64,000 nt of DNA from an uncultured Bacteroidia bacterium. Lineage in GTDB: Bacteria > Bacteroidota > Bacteroidia > Bacteroidales > F082. Position numbers and translations under genes: made by a program. Numbering within the stretch: position 1 is the first letter of the stretch; each line of letters begins with the position of its first letter. The notes below the pieces were generated by a model. The model was not told the origin of the DNA. It saw nothing but the letters and a program-made list of their open reading frames with translations, and made no database searches. The stretch is taken from the NCBI GenBank assembly GCA_902800965.1, contig CADCGK010000005.1, forward strand, positions 62,001-126,000, read 5' to 3'. Shown piece after piece: positions 1-8,099 of this stretch.

Positions 1-999
1 ACGCCCCGTTTCTCGATGCGCTATGGGTTGCGCCTCTCGGCTTTCCAAAACATCGGGGCGGAGGATTTTTATACCTTTGACGACAGCTATCAGGTGGCCG
101 ACACCATCCATTATGGGAGAGGTAAGGTATTCAACACGGAGATCCATCCCGAACCCAGGCTGGCTGCCATGTTTCGTATCGATGAGGTGTCGTCGGTGAA
201 AGCCTCGTACTCCAGAACTTTCCAGTATATACAAGTGGCTTCTGCGGCAACGGGAGGCCTGCCTTTCGATGTGTGGTTCCCTGTCAGTCCCAATGTGAAG
301 CCGCAGCGTTGCGACCAGTTTGCCTTGGGTTATTTCAGGAACTTCGACCATGATGCCATCGAGACCTCGGTGGAGGTGTATTACAAGGACTTGGCCCATG
401 TGATTGACTTCAAGGACAATGCCATGACGTATGGCAACGTGTTGATCGACGGTGAGCTTCGTTTTGGCAAAGGTCGATCGTATGGTGCGGAGTTTTTGGT
501 CAGGAAGAATACGGGCAAGCTGACGGGCTGGATTTCCTATACCTATTCACGCACTTTCCGCACGGTTGATGGTGTCAACTTCGGAAAGGAATACCGCTCG
601 CCGTACGACCGCCCGCATAACTTTGTGATTGTGGCAAACTACGACATCACGCCAAAACTTAGCGTGGCCGCTAACTGGATCTACAATACGGGACAGCCGG
701 TGACTTACCCTTCCGGACAATATACCATGGGAGGCACCACATACGCCATCTATAACGGCAGCCGCAACGAGAGCCGCTATCCCGACTATCACCGCATGGA
801 TCTGTCGCTTACCTGGCAGCTTCCCGACCGTAGGTGGAAGCGCTGGGATAGTGAGCTGAACGTTTCGGTTTATAATGTGTATGCACATCACAACACTTGG
901 GCCGTCACCTTCTCTCAAGAAGAGAACGGCGGCGTAAAGACGGAGAAGATGTATCTGTTCTCGACTGTGCCTTCCATTTCATATCAATTCAAATTCTGA
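1..999 (+). CDS. TonB-dependent outer-membrane receptor, C-terminal part (gene starts before the window)
   Basis: The frame is open from base 1, so at least 332 residues of a longer protein are present. The visible part is rich in alternating aromatic/polar beta strands typical of the 22-strand TonB receptor barrel (for example YGAEFLVRK, WISYTYSRTF, YDRPHNFVIVANYDI, LNVSVYNVYAHHNTW), and it ends in the outer-membrane C-terminal phenylalanine (YQFKF). The plug and TonB box lie outside the window. The following gene, a DUF4249 lipoprotein, starts 5 bases after the stop; such receptor/DUF4249 pairs are common in Bacteroidota. The likely role is energy-dependent import of an unknown ligand. The family is clear; the substrate is not. 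Confidence 0.9.
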   Translation, partial: TPRFSMRYGLRLSAFQNIGAEDFYTFDDSYQVADTIHYGRGKVFNTEIHPEPRLAAMFRIDEVSSVKASYSRTFQYIQVASAATGGLPFDVWFPVSPNVKPQRCDQFALGYFRNFDHDAIETSVEVYYKDLAHVIDFKDNAMTYGNVLIDGELRFGKGRSYGAEFLVRKNTGKLTGWISYTYSRTFRTVDGVNFGKEYRSPYDRPHNFVIVANYDITPKLSVAANWIYNTGQPVTYPSGQYTMGGTTYAIYNGSRNESRYPDYHRMDLSLTWQLPDRRWKRWDSELNVSVYNVYAHHNTWAVTFSQEENGGVKTEKMYLFSTVPSISYQFKF

Positions 1000-1004
1000 G
1001 CGCC

Positions 1005-1889
1005 ATGAAGACCAAGTTGTTATTGTTGTTAATGTTGTCTTTGCTCATGTTCTCTTGCCGCGAGGATATCGTCATCGACTTGGAGGAAGGCCATCCTTTG
1101 ATAGGCGTGGAAGGTGCCATCACCGATGAGTTCAAGCAGCATGAGGTGATCTTGAGCTATACAGCTGATTTCTATCATGCCGGTGATATCAAGATGATTA
1201 CTGGCGCAAGGGTTGCCGTCACGGATGGCTTGGACACCATCCCGTATTATGAGCAGGTTGACCAGCCCGGGCACTATCTTACAGATTCCGTCGCCGGTAA
1301 AAAGAATACCAACTATACCTTATTGGTGGATGTTCCTGACGAAGATTTGGAAGGTGAGTTCAAGCATCTCTATGCGGAGAGTCGGATGAATGACAATGTG
1401 GAGGAAATCGATTCCATCGTATTGAAGACCAATCCGTTGTTCGACGGTTTGCCGTTGAAGGATACCATCTATATGTTGTATCCCTATTTTCAAAGCCTGC
1501 CGGATCCTTCCATCGTATATATGATTCACGTCACAGAAGATGGTGTTCCGCAGAATGACACTTTGCTGAAAGCCAGTTCCATCCCGATGGCTGGCTATGC
1601 GGGCTATTATGTTAACGGGCCGGAGATGCTGGAGAACAACATGGAGATTCCGGTGGCAATGATGAGGAGTAGCGAACTTTTTGACGGTGAGGTTATCCGC
1701 TTGGATTTGTTGAGCATCCCATACGATTACATGATGTTCGTGTTCAACGTGAAGATGGCCATGGGCAGCAATCCTTTGCTGGGTCCTCCGACCAATGTGA
1801 TGACGAACATACAGCCTCAAGGGATGGCGGTGGGCTGGTTTTATGCCGCTTCAGTGGTGTCTAAAGAAATGTCCTATTATAAGGATTGA
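1005..1889 (+). CDS. DUF4249 family lipoprotein
   Basis: 294 residues from the ATG at 1005, five bases after the receptor stop. An in-frame start at 897 would overlap the receptor by 100 bases and bury the signal peptide. The N-terminus is a lipoprotein signal (LLLLLMLSLLMFSC, Cys at about residue 18). Acidic residues at +2/+3 (C-R-E-D) resemble the Bacteroidota lipoprotein export signal, so it is probably on the cell surface. The body (VEGAITDE, YTLLVDV) matches the usual DUF4249 pattern. It is probably the accessory lipoprotein of the upstream TonB receptor. Function is unproven for the family. Confidence 0.85.
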   Translation: MKTKLLLLLMLSLLMFSCREDIVIDLEEGHPLIGVEGAITDEFKQHEVILSYTADFYHAGDIKMITGARVAVTDGLDTIPYYEQVDQPGHYLTDSVAGKKNTNYTLLVDVPDEDLEGEFKHLYAESRMNDNVEEIDSIVLKTNPLFDGLPLKDTIYMLYPYFQSLPDPSIVYMIHVTEDGVPQNDTLLKASSIPMAGYAGYYVNGPEMLENNMEIPVAMMRSSELFDGEVIRLDLLSIPYDYMMFVFNVKMAMGSNPLLGPPTNVMTNIQPQGMAVGWFYAASVVSKEMSYYKD

Positions 1890-1912
1890 TTTTAAAAAAC
1901 ATTGACTAATCA

Positions 1913-1943
1913 TTGCTTATTAAAAAAAAGTGTTGTATTATTG
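1913..1943 (+). promoter_or_regulatory. Candidate Bacteroidota promoter for the 2012 lipoprotein gene
   Basis: TTG at 1913-1915, 20 bases, then TATTATTG at 1936-1943. This fits the -33/-7 pattern with one mismatch in the -7 box, and would give a leader of about 60 bases before the ATG at 2012. Confidence 0.4.
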
Positions 1944-2011
1944 CAATGCAAATGCAATAATTAGTGATAAACCTAACAATTCAATAATTAAAAAACTTAA
2001 AAATTCGTATC

Positions 2012-2890
2012 ATGAAAAAAACATTTAAAGCTTTTATGTTGGTCTTGATGAGTGTCTCTTTCCTGGCATTCACTTCATGCACGCCAAAGGATGAGCCGAC
2101 TCCAGTGAATCCGACTCCAGACAATCCAACTCCAGTGAATCCGACTCCCGACAACCCGACTCCTGACACCCCAACATCTGGTGATTCGTGGGCTTACCTC
2201 ATCAACGAGACTCCTCACGAGGCTGTTGTCAATGGTAATACCTTGACATACGGCGACCACTCCTACACTGTGAGCGGTGAATTTGATTTCAATACCCCTG
2301 TCTCGGGTCAATTAACTCAGCCCACCGCTTTCGTCACATTTACGAACATTCCTTCAGGTTATACTGAGTTTGAGGCTGTTTACAACAACCTTCTCGGCAA
2401 ATCTATTCAGGGTACTGCTGCCATGATTCCTATGGCGATGGAAATCTATGCCCGTAATGCGGATCTTGGTGAACGCTGCTTCAATCTGATTTGCAATAGC
2501 GATGCAACAGTCGCTGGTATTGTCCGTATCTTGAAGACCAAGTTCAACTATTCTCCTTACAGCCCTGAAGGTGACCAGTATGTTCAACGTTACCTGCCTG
2601 CTGTTACATTGAAAGGTGCTGCTTGGGACAATGGCTATAATCCTACAGAACCTTATACACTGGAGATGTGCCGCCATGCCAATGATCCTCAACAAACCAC
2701 CCTCTCAGGTTATGGTACGGATTATTTCATCTATATCTTAGTAGATCCTGATCATGGTGGATGGGATACCTTCCAACGCGGCGTTGAGATCTGGCAGCCC
2801 ATGGGTTCTGATATGTATAAAGTTTGGAATTGCCCTAATATGTACGTTCAGTGCAAACCCATCTATGGCACATGGAGAGGTCTGAAATAA
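2012..2890 (+). CDS. Hypothetical surface lipoprotein with Pro-Thr repeat linker
   Basis: 292 residues. The signal peptide ends in the lipobox AFTSC, and the next residues (T-P-K-D-E) resemble the acidic export signal of Bacteroidota surface lipoproteins. Residues about 28-56 are a low-complexity linker made of PTPVN and PTPDN units, followed by a globular domain of about 235 residues that I do not recognise. It stands alone between a promoter at 1913 and a strong terminator at 2918. Lipid anchor, flexible stalk and globular head suggest an exposed binding or structural protein; no enzymatic motif is visible. Confidence 0.75.
   Translation: MKKTFKAFMLVLMSVSFLAFTSCTPKDEPTPVNPTPDNPTPVNPTPDNPTPDTPTSGDSWAYLINETPHEAVVNGNTLTYGDHSYTVSGEFDFNTPVSGQLTQPTAFVTFTNIPSGYTEFEAVYNNLLGKSIQGTAAMIPMAMEIYARNADLGERCFNLICNSDATVAGIVRILKTKFNYSPYSPEGDQYVQRYLPAVTLKGAAWDNGYNPTEPYTLEMCRHANDPQQTTLSGYGTDYFIYILVDPDHGGWDTFQRGVEIWQPMGSDMYKVWNCPNMYVQCKPIYGTWRGLK
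2097..2175 (+). repeat. In-frame 15/30-base tandem repeat coding the Pro-Thr linker
   Basis: About five 15-base units alternate between two types (coding PTPVN and PTPDN), making an imperfect 30-base period. The unit length is a multiple of three, so gain or loss of units would change linker length without breaking the frame. Confidence 0.8.
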
Positions 2891-2917
2891 GCTAACTTCC
2901 TTATGGAATCAGAAAAG

Positions 2918-2941
2918 GGACGAGAGATCGTCCTTTTTTTT
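2918..2941 (+). terminator. Rho-independent terminator after the 2012 gene
   Basis: Perfect 6-bp stem GGACGA/TCGTCC (2918-2923 and 2928-2933) with a GAGA tetraloop, followed directly by eight T. Confidence 0.85.
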
Positions 2942-2953
2942 AAAATACTAGAT

Positions 2954-4246
2954 ATGAAAAGACTCACGAAGGCTTTTGTAGCCATAATGTTAATAATGAT
3001 GTCAATCATTGTTTCAGGGTGTAAACCTGATCCAGTGATTACTGTGACTACTTATACTCCTCGCGACATCACGATGTCTTCGGCTGTTTGTGGAGCTGAA
3101 GTATTAGTGCCGCAAGGATTTACAGTTGATGAACTTGGTGTGTGCTGGAGTTTTTATCAGAATCCCACGGTGAGTAATAATAGAAAATCAACCTCTAATT
3201 GGAGCGAGCCTTTTGTTTGCGCTCTTTCGGACCTTGAGGCTGGTAGGGAATATCATGTTCGAGCCTATGCTCTTTGTGGAGGAGAGTGTTGTTATGGTGA
3301 AGATAAAAGTTTTACAACTAAGGCAGAATTACCATTGGTTACAACGTTTAATGTCACAAATATCACTCATAGTACTGCATCAGGTGGCGGTGAAGTTACG
3401 TATGACGGTGGCTTGTTTGTTTCGGAGTGTGGACTTTGTTGGAGTACCGCTGAGGAGCCTACTTTGGAAGATGGGCATTGTGCCAGTAATAGTGTAGGTT
3501 GTGGAGAATTCTATGTCGAGATGACGGGTCTTATAGAAAACACGACTTATTATGTCCGAGCTTATGCTATCAATGAACTTGGTATCAGTTACGGCGAACA
3601 AGTTTTTTTTGCTACAATGGGCATTTATTATGGCCATGAATATGTTAATCTTGGTCTACCAAGCGGAACGCTATGGGCCACTTGTAATGTGGGCGCTGAT
3701 AATCCTGAAGTTTATGGTGACTTTTTTGCTTGGGGTGAAACAGAACCCAAGGAAACTTACAATTGGAGTACATACAAGTACAGCCTGGATGATCAATATC
3801 ATCTTACCAAGTATTGCTGCACTTCTTATTACGGCAATAATGGTTTTACCGACAACCTAAGTACGCTTCTTGAGGAAGATGATGCTGCAGCTGTTAATTG
3901 GGGCGAGGGATGGTGTATGCCTACTGAAGAACAATGGAGAGAGTTGATGGAGAACACCACCAGTAATTACGCTACTTTAAACGGTGTGAATGGCCATTTA
4001 TTCACTGCTTCCAATGGCAAAAAACTATTCTTGCCAGCTGCGGGCGCCCAATATTCAAACGGAAATGAATGGGAGGGGCAAGTTGGCTACTATAGTTCGA
4101 GTTCGGTTAAAACTGATGCTTCATGTCATGCATGGCATTTCTATTTCGTCTATCCGTATATCTATTATATTCCTCCATATATGACGATTGACCATAATGC
4201 GAGGTATGCCGGTTTGTCTGTCCGTCCCGTACGTTCCTTCCGTTAG
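2954..4246 (+). CDS. Lipoprotein with two fibronectin-III-like repeats and a FISUMP-type C-terminal domain
   Basis: 430 residues from the ATG at 2954, which begins the signal peptide MKRLTKAFVA...IIVSGC. An in-frame start at 2903 would lie before the upstream terminator. Two repeats of about 90 residues share the phrases ELGVCWS/ECGLCWS, EYHVRAYAL/TYYVRAYAI and YGE. The C-terminal 200 residues carry the signature YVNLGLPSGTLWATCNVGA, then FAWGETEPK, then SVRPVR, as in the Fibrobacter succinogenes major paralogous (FISUMP) family common in gut Bacteroidales. It is probably a surface adhesion or binding lipoprotein; the role is unproven. Confidence 0.8.
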   Translation: MKRLTKAFVAIMLIMMSIIVSGCKPDPVITVTTYTPRDITMSSAVCGAEVLVPQGFTVDELGVCWSFYQNPTVSNNRKSTSNWSEPFVCALSDLEAGREYHVRAYALCGGECCYGEDKSFTTKAELPLVTTFNVTNITHSTASGGGEVTYDGGLFVSECGLCWSTAEEPTLEDGHCASNSVGCGEFYVEMTGLIENTTYYVRAYAINELGISYGEQVFFATMGIYYGHEYVNLGLPSGTLWATCNVGADNPEVYGDFFAWGETEPKETYNWSTYKYSLDDQYHLTKYCCTSYYGNNGFTDNLSTLLEEDDAAAVNWGEGWCMPTEEQWRELMENTTSNYATLNGVNGHLFTASNGKKLFLPAAGAQYSNGNEWEGQVGYYSSSSVKTDASCHAWHFYFVYPYIYYIPPYMTIDHNARYAGLSVRPVRSFR

Positions 4247-4265
4247 ACCATTTTTTATAATTTGT

Positions 4266-4290
4266 AGGGCTGACACTTTGTGACAGCCTT
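4266..4290 (+). terminator. Possible weak terminator after the FISUMP gene
   Basis: Imperfect inverted repeat AGGGCTGACAC / GTGACAGCCTT (one mismatch, one wobble) followed by ATTTATTT. The T-rich tail is interrupted. Confidence 0.45.
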
Positions 4291-4356
4291 ATTTATTTGT
4301 AATACATTACTTTAACTTAAAAAACTATAATAATGTGAAAATTATTACAAAAACTC

Positions 4357-4387
4357 TTGACAAACAGTAGAAATTTTGCTATTTTTG
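4357..4387 (+). promoter_or_regulatory. hicAB promoter
   Basis: TTG of CTTGACA at 4357-4359, 20 bases, then a consensus TATTTTTG box at 4380-4387. Transcription should start near 4393, so the toxin start is the ATG at 4406 and not the in-frame TTG at 4376. Confidence 0.7.
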
Positions 4388-4405
4388 TTCCCTGAAATAA
4401 ATAAA

Positions 4406-4585
4406 ATGAAATATAGGGAATTACATAGGAGGTTTATCAAAGCTGGGTGGAAGTTCGACCATGCCGAGGGAAGTCACTATTTCTATGTGAAAGATGGTGT
4501 TTTATCCGAACCAATACCATATCATGGCGCTCATGAGATTCCCATTGGTTTAGCTAGTAAGTTGATAAAGAGATACAAAATATGA
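4406..4585 (+). CDS. hicA: HicA-type mRNA interferase toxin
   Basis: 59 residues. The double-stranded-RNA-binding-like HicA fold is indicated by the N-terminal helix (ELHRRFIKAGWKF), the catalytic-histidine motif AEGSHYFY and the C-terminal PIGLASKLIKRY segment. Length is typical for HicA (about 60). The family cleaves mRNA when its antitoxin is lost. The antitoxin gene follows 7 bases downstream in the usual hicA-hicB order. Start chosen because the promoter -7 box covers the alternative TTG start. Confidence 0.88.
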   Translation: MKYRELHRRFIKAGWKFDHAEGSHYFYVKDGVLSEPIPYHGAHEIPIGLASKLIKRYKI

Positions 4586-4592
4586 ACAATTA

Positions 4593-5003
4593 ATGAAGAG
4601 AGTTATGGAAAAGATTGTCATGGTAATTGAAAAGTCAAGTGATCATTACGGAGCCTATTCCGAAAATTGTGATGGCATTTATGCGGCTGGTAATAACGTG
4701 GAAGCTGTAAAAGCCGATACTTTTAAGGCTATCCAATTAATCAAGGAAAACCTGCCAGAGAATCGTTGGCCTACACAAATTAAAGGTGATTTTGAAATTG
4801 AATGGAAGATGGAAATACCGAGTTTTTTGGAGTATTATTCCTCGTTCATGTCGCTTGCTGGTATGGAAAAAATGACAGGTATCAATCAGAAGCAACTGTC
4901 CAATTATCTTAATCGTCGCACCACTCCTCGAAAAAAGCAGAGTGACCGGATTCGAGAGGGAATCCATCGTTTCGCTGAGGAATTATTAAGTATTACATTA
5001 TAA
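4593..5003 (+). CDS. hicB: HicB-type antitoxin with C-terminal helix-turn-helix
   Basis: 136 residues (132 if the ATG at 4605 is used). The N-terminal half has the degenerate RNase-H-like HicB pattern (MVIEKSSDHYGAYSENCDGIYAAGNNVEAVKADTFKAI, quoted here only to show the G.Y and D-G-I/A-G spacing). The C-terminal part (MEKMTGINQKQLSNYLN, then RRTTPRKKQ) is a helix-turn-helix expected to bind the hicAB promoter. It should neutralise HicA and autoregulate. It is followed by a strong bidirectional terminator, so the pair is a self-contained unit. Confidence 0.88.
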   Translation: MKRVMEKIVMVIEKSSDHYGAYSENCDGIYAAGNNVEAVKADTFKAIQLIKENLPENRWPTQIKGDFEIEWKMEIPSFLEYYSSFMSLAGMEKMTGINQKQLSNYLNRRTTPRKKQSDRIREGIHRFAEELLSITL

Positions 5004-5005
5004 AT

Positions 5006-5037
5006 AAAAAAAGCCGCCCCAACCGGAGCGGCTTTTT
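5006..5037. terminator. Bidirectional terminator between hicB and the oxidoreductase operon
   Basis: AAAAAGCCGC ... GCGGCTTTTT stem around CCCAACCGGA. It has A-tract on one side and T-tract on the other, so it can serve hicB (plus) and the convergent gene ending at 5058 (minus). Confidence 0.85.
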
Positions 5038-5057
5038 CTTAGCATAGCGCTTTAGGA

Positions 5058-5600
5058 TTAAGCTTCCTTCACGTTGTCCATGCCGACTTGGACGGCCTGC
5101 ATGTTCAGCGGGATGAGCTTGTGGGCGCGCTCTGGCAGGGAGTGGCGCAGACCCTCTTCGACGTTCTTGTTGTCGATGATGGGGCGGAGCTTCAGGAAAG
5201 CACCCAAGATGATCATGTTGAACACCTTGCTGTTACCCATGTCGGAGGCGAGTTGAGCGCCCTCGATGGTGTAGATGTGAATGTCCTTACGGGTGGGCTT
5301 GTGAGTGATGCCGTTGGGATCATAGATCAAGTAACCCCCAGGTTTCACTTTGCTCTCAAACTTGTCGAGTGACTGCTGATTCAGAATGACGGCAGTGTCG
5401 AAAGCGTTGAGGATGGGGGAGCACACGCGCTCGTCGCTGACGATGACGGTCACGTTGGCCGTACCGCCACGCATCTCGGGTCCGTATGAAGGCATCCAGC
5501 TGACTTCCTTGTTCTGCATGATACCACTGTAAGCAAGGATCTTACCCATTGACAAGACACCTTGTCCGCCGAAACCGGCTATAATAATTTCTTCTGTCAT
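5058..5600 (-). CDS. 2-oxoacid:ferredoxin oxidoreductase, gamma subunit
   Basis: 180 residues. The N-terminal FGGQGVLSMGKILA glycine-rich motif and the conserved SYGPEMRGGT segment identify the catalytic gamma domain of pyruvate/2-oxoacid ferredoxin oxidoreductases. It is the last gene of a four-gene operon: small ferredoxin, alpha, beta, gamma. The complex oxidatively decarboxylates a 2-oxoacid to its acyl-CoA and passes electrons to ferredoxin in the cytoplasm. The substrate (2-oxoglutarate or branched-chain 2-oxoacid) cannot be fixed from sequence alone. Confidence 0.92.
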   Translation of the reverse strand: MTEEIIIAGFGGQGVLSMGKILAYSGIMQNKEVSWMPSYGPEMRGGTANVTVIVSDERVCSPILNAFDTAVILNQQSLDKFESKVKPGGYLIYDPNGITHKPTRKDIHIYTIEGAQLASDMGNSKVFNMIILGAFLKLRPIIDNKNVEEGLRHSLPERAHKLIPLNMQAVQVGMDNVKEA

Positions 5601-5617
5601 TGCTTTGTAGTTTTTAG

Positions 5618-6427
5618 TTATTTCTTAATCAGCTCGAAGTTGTCCTTGAGGTCGCCCAGAGGATAGACGGGCAGCATGTTGTCTTGTAACCATTTGTTGG
5701 CATCGACGGCGCTCATCTTCCAGTTGGAGTTGCAGTTCGACACGATTTCAACGAAGTTGACACCGTTCTTGTTCTCGATCTGGTTTTGGAAAGCCTTCTT
5801 GATGGCCTTCTTGGCGTTACGCACGGCGGCGGGGCTGAACACAGCCTGACGGGTGACGTAGCGGGTGCCAGGAAGTTGGGCCAGCAGTTGGGTGATCTGG
5901 AGCGGGAAACCGTTGTTGGGGGTTCCGTCGGGCCACTGAGGCATACGGCCGTAAGGCGTGGTGGCGGTCTTCATGCCGACCAAGGTGGTAGGAGCCATCT
6001 GGCCGCCGGTCATGCCGTAGATACCGTTGTTGACGAAGATCATGGTGATGTTCTCACCGCGGTTGCAGGTGTGGATGGTCTCGCAGGTGCCGATGGCAGC
6101 GAGGTCGCCGTCGCCTTGATAGGAGAACACGACTTTGTCGGGCCACACGCGCTTGATACCCGTGGCGCACGCCGGGGCGCGGCCGTGGGCGGCTTCGACG
6201 AAGTCAACGTCGAAATAGTCGTAGGCCATCACAGCGCAACCCACAGGGGAGACGCCGATGGTTTTGTCGTCAACGCCAAGCTCTTCGAGCACTTCGGCGA
6301 TGATGCGGTGGACGGTGCCGTGTCCGCAACCAGGGCAGTAGTGGAACGGTTTGTCCGTCAACAGCTTTGACTTTTCATAGACCAGGTTTTCAGGCTGGAT
6401 GATATCTTGGATTGTGATTTCTGCCAT
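5618..6427 (-). CDS. 2-oxoacid:ferredoxin oxidoreductase, beta (thiamine diphosphate) subunit
   Basis: 269 residues. CPGCGHG near residues 31-37, the thiamine-diphosphate/Mg motif GDGDLAAIGT at 105-114 with the downstream NNGIYGMTGGQ at 133-143, and the PLGDL tail are those of the beta subunit. It starts 4 bases after the alpha subunit stop and ends 17 bases before gamma, so the three are clearly co-translated. Confidence 0.94.
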   Translation of the reverse strand: MAEITIQDIIQPENLVYEKSKLLTDKPFHYCPGCGHGTVHRIIAEVLEELGVDDKTIGVSPVGCAVMAYDYFDVDFVEAAHGRAPACATGIKRVWPDKVVFSYQGDGDLAAIGTCETIHTCNRGENITMIFVNNGIYGMTGGQMAPTTLVGMKTATTPYGRMPQWPDGTPNNGFPLQITQLLAQLPGTRYVTRQAVFSPAAVRNAKKAIKKAFQNQIENKNGVNFVEIVSNCNSNWKMSAVDANKWLQDNMLPVYPLGDLKDNFELIKK

Positions 6428-6431
6428 TTTC

Positions 6432-7517
6432 TTATTCTCCTATAATTTGTTTCTTCATAGCTTCGAGAACTTCTTCAGGGGTATGGATGATACCACCGAC
6501 GCGGCCGAAGTGTTCGGCTTTGACGCGGCCGTTGCAGGCCAGCAGCACGTCTTCGATCATCTGACCGCAGCTCAATTCAACTGAGAGGAATCCCTTGACG
6601 CCCTTGTCGATGAGGTTGCGGATGGCTTGGGTCGGGTAGGGCCACAGGGTGATGGGACGGAGCAGACCGACCTTCAGGCCTTCGGCGCGGCCGAGCTGCA
6701 CTGACTTCTGAGCGATACGGGCGCTGGAGCCGTAAGCCACGAACACGTATTCGGCGTCGTCGCAGTCGATCATCTCATAGCGGACTTCGTTCTTGGTCAC
6801 TTCGTCATACTTGCGCTGCAGGGCGCGGTTGTGTTCTTCCATGCGGGCGGAGTCGAGGTCCAAGGAGGTGATCACACGGTGTTGAGTGCCACGTTTGCGG
6901 CCTGTAAGAGCCCAAGGATACTTGGCTTTGATTTCTTCTTCGGTGAGGCGGGCTTTCTGCTCAGGCAGGACGACCTTTTCCATCATCTGGCCGATGGCAC
7001 CGTCGGAGAGGATGCACACTGCCATTCTGTACTTGAAGGCCAGTTCGAAGCCCAGCGGCACGAAGTCAGCCATTTCCTGAACGGAAGCAGGAGCGAGGAC
7101 GATGTTACGGTAGTCGCCGTTGCCACCGCCTTTGGTGTTCTGGAAATAGTCGGCCTGTGAAGGCTGGATGGTACCCAGGCCCGGGCCGCCACGCACCACG
7201 TCAGCGAAGACGCAGGGCACTTCGGCACCGGCGATGTAGGCCAGACCTTCCTGCTTCAGGCACACGCCTGGGCTGGATGATGAGGTCATGACATGCTTTC
7301 CGGCTGCACCAGCAGCATAAACCATGTTGATGGCTGCCAATTCACTTTCGGCTTGAAGAACGACCATACCGGTGCGTTCATAAGGGTTCTGTTCCGACAG
7401 ATACTCGATCACTTCCGACTGAGGGGTGATAGGATATCCGAAATAAGCATCGGCGCCGCAGCGGATGGCGGCTTCGGCCAATGCCTCGTTACCCTTCATC
7501 AGTTTTAATTCTCCCAT
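6432..7517 (-). CDS. 2-oxoacid:ferredoxin oxidoreductase, alpha subunit (VorB-like)
   Basis: 361 residues. The N-terminal GNEALAEAAIRCGADAYFGY and YPITPQSE motif, the SSSPGVCLKQEGLAYIAGAE segment and the C-terminal transketolase-C-like half (LGRAEGLKVGLLRPITLWPYP) are typical of single-chain alpha subunits, often annotated vorB or korA in Bacteroidales. Its ATG overlaps the ferredoxin stop in TAATG, so translation is coupled. It binds the 2-oxoacid together with the beta subunit. Confidence 0.93.
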   Translation of the reverse strand: MGELKLMKGNEALAEAAIRCGADAYFGYPITPQSEVIEYLSEQNPYERTGMVVLQAESELAAINMVYAAGAAGKHVMTSSSSPGVCLKQEGLAYIAGAEVPCVFADVVRGGPGLGTIQPSQADYFQNTKGGGNGDYRNIVLAPASVQEMADFVPLGFELAFKYRMAVCILSDGAIGQMMEKVVLPEQKARLTEEEIKAKYPWALTGRKRGTQHRVITSLDLDSARMEEHNRALQRKYDEVTKNEVRYEMIDCDDAEYVFVAYGSSARIAQKSVQLGRAEGLKVGLLRPITLWPYPTQAIRNLIDKGVKGFLSVELSCGQMIEDVLLACNGRVKAEHFGRVGGIIHTPEEVLEAMKKQIIGE

Positions 7518-7699
7518 TATGTGCCGCAGGAGGCGCAGCCGATGCAGGCTTCGGGGTTCGCCATGAAGGCGTAATTGTAACCTTTTCCGTTAACTTCTTT
7601 TGCCAGTTCGATGACCTTGCATGGGCAGGCTGTGATGCATACGCCGCAGCCTTTGCAACGCTCGATGTCAACGACGATGGCTCCTCTGAATTTTGCCAT
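7517..7699 (-). CDS. Small 2[4Fe-4S]-type ferredoxin subunit of the 2-oxoacid oxidoreductase, C-terminally truncated
   Basis: 60 residues. The first cluster motif is intact (CKGCGVCITACP). The second begins normally (CIGCASCGT) but the stop codon follows at once, so the final C-P cysteine and the usual tail of about 15 residues are missing. Homologues I know from Bacteroidales run to about 75 residues and continue VCPDG. In such ferredoxins the last cysteine of each motif ligates the other cluster, so at least one cluster would lack a ligand. The stop shares bases with the next ATG (TAATG). It may be a real shortening, a deletion, or a sequence/assembly error. Confidence 0.8.
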   Translation of the reverse strand: MAKFRGAIVVDIERCKGCGVCITACPCKVIELAKEVNGKGYNYAFMANPEACIGCASCGT

Positions 7700-7832
7700 A
7701 TTGATAAAATTTTAGTTGATTGTTTGTTTCAATTTTTGAATCCACGAAATTACGGTTTTTTAGGTAATGAATAGCTTGGCTTTTGTTTATTTTTTTTAGG
7801 TAAAGATAATTTAGAATGAGTTTAAATAAATA

Positions 7833-7862
7833 AGCGGAGTATGTAAACTTACACACTCCGCT
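7833..7862 (-). terminator. Hairpin downstream of the 67-residue protein gene
   Basis: Perfect 8-bp stem AGCGGAGT/ACTCCGCT with inner GTAA/TTAC pairing. On the minus strand it is followed by an interrupted T-rich stretch (TTATTTATTT). It lies 33 bases after the stop at 7895. Confidence 0.6.
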
Positions 7863-7894
7863 ACGGTCTTAAACTGCAATTAGGCTATAGCTCT

Positions 7895-8098
7895 TTAAGC
7901 CATAACATTAAAGGAGCCTGGTTTCATGCTGTCTTCTATGGTTTGAAGAGTGTAGCCTCGTGGTTTAATTAGACCACGTTTGACTAAATCATTAAACATA
8001 TCTAGAGCCTCTTCAAATGACTTTAATTGATCATCATTCGGAAAAAGAATATCCTTTTGACTCGTGACTTTTAAAACTTTCTTTTCTATGCTGCCCAT
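7895..8098 (-). CDS. Small hypothetical protein coupled to the SDH protease
   Basis: 67 residues from the ATG at 8098, one base after the protease stop (TAA-A-ATG). A longer in-frame reading from 8203 would overlap the protease by 100 bases and is less likely. The protein (start MGSIEKKVLKV, then a predicted helix LKSFEEALDMFNDLVKRGLI) is charged, has no signal peptide or membrane segment, and I do not recognise it. Its tight coupling suggests a partner or regulator of the protease. Confidence 0.65.
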   Translation of the reverse strand: MGSIEKKVLKVTSQKDILFPNDDQLKSFEEALDMFNDLVKRGLIKPRGYTLQTIEDSMKPGSFNVMA

Positions 8099-8099
8099 T

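Noticed and set aside
2097..2175. CRISPR-like repeat
   Set aside because: Contiguous coding repeat without spacers, in frame with a lipoprotein.
4376..4405. Upstream TTG start for hicA
   Set aside because: It lies inside the promoter -7 region and before the predicted transcription start.
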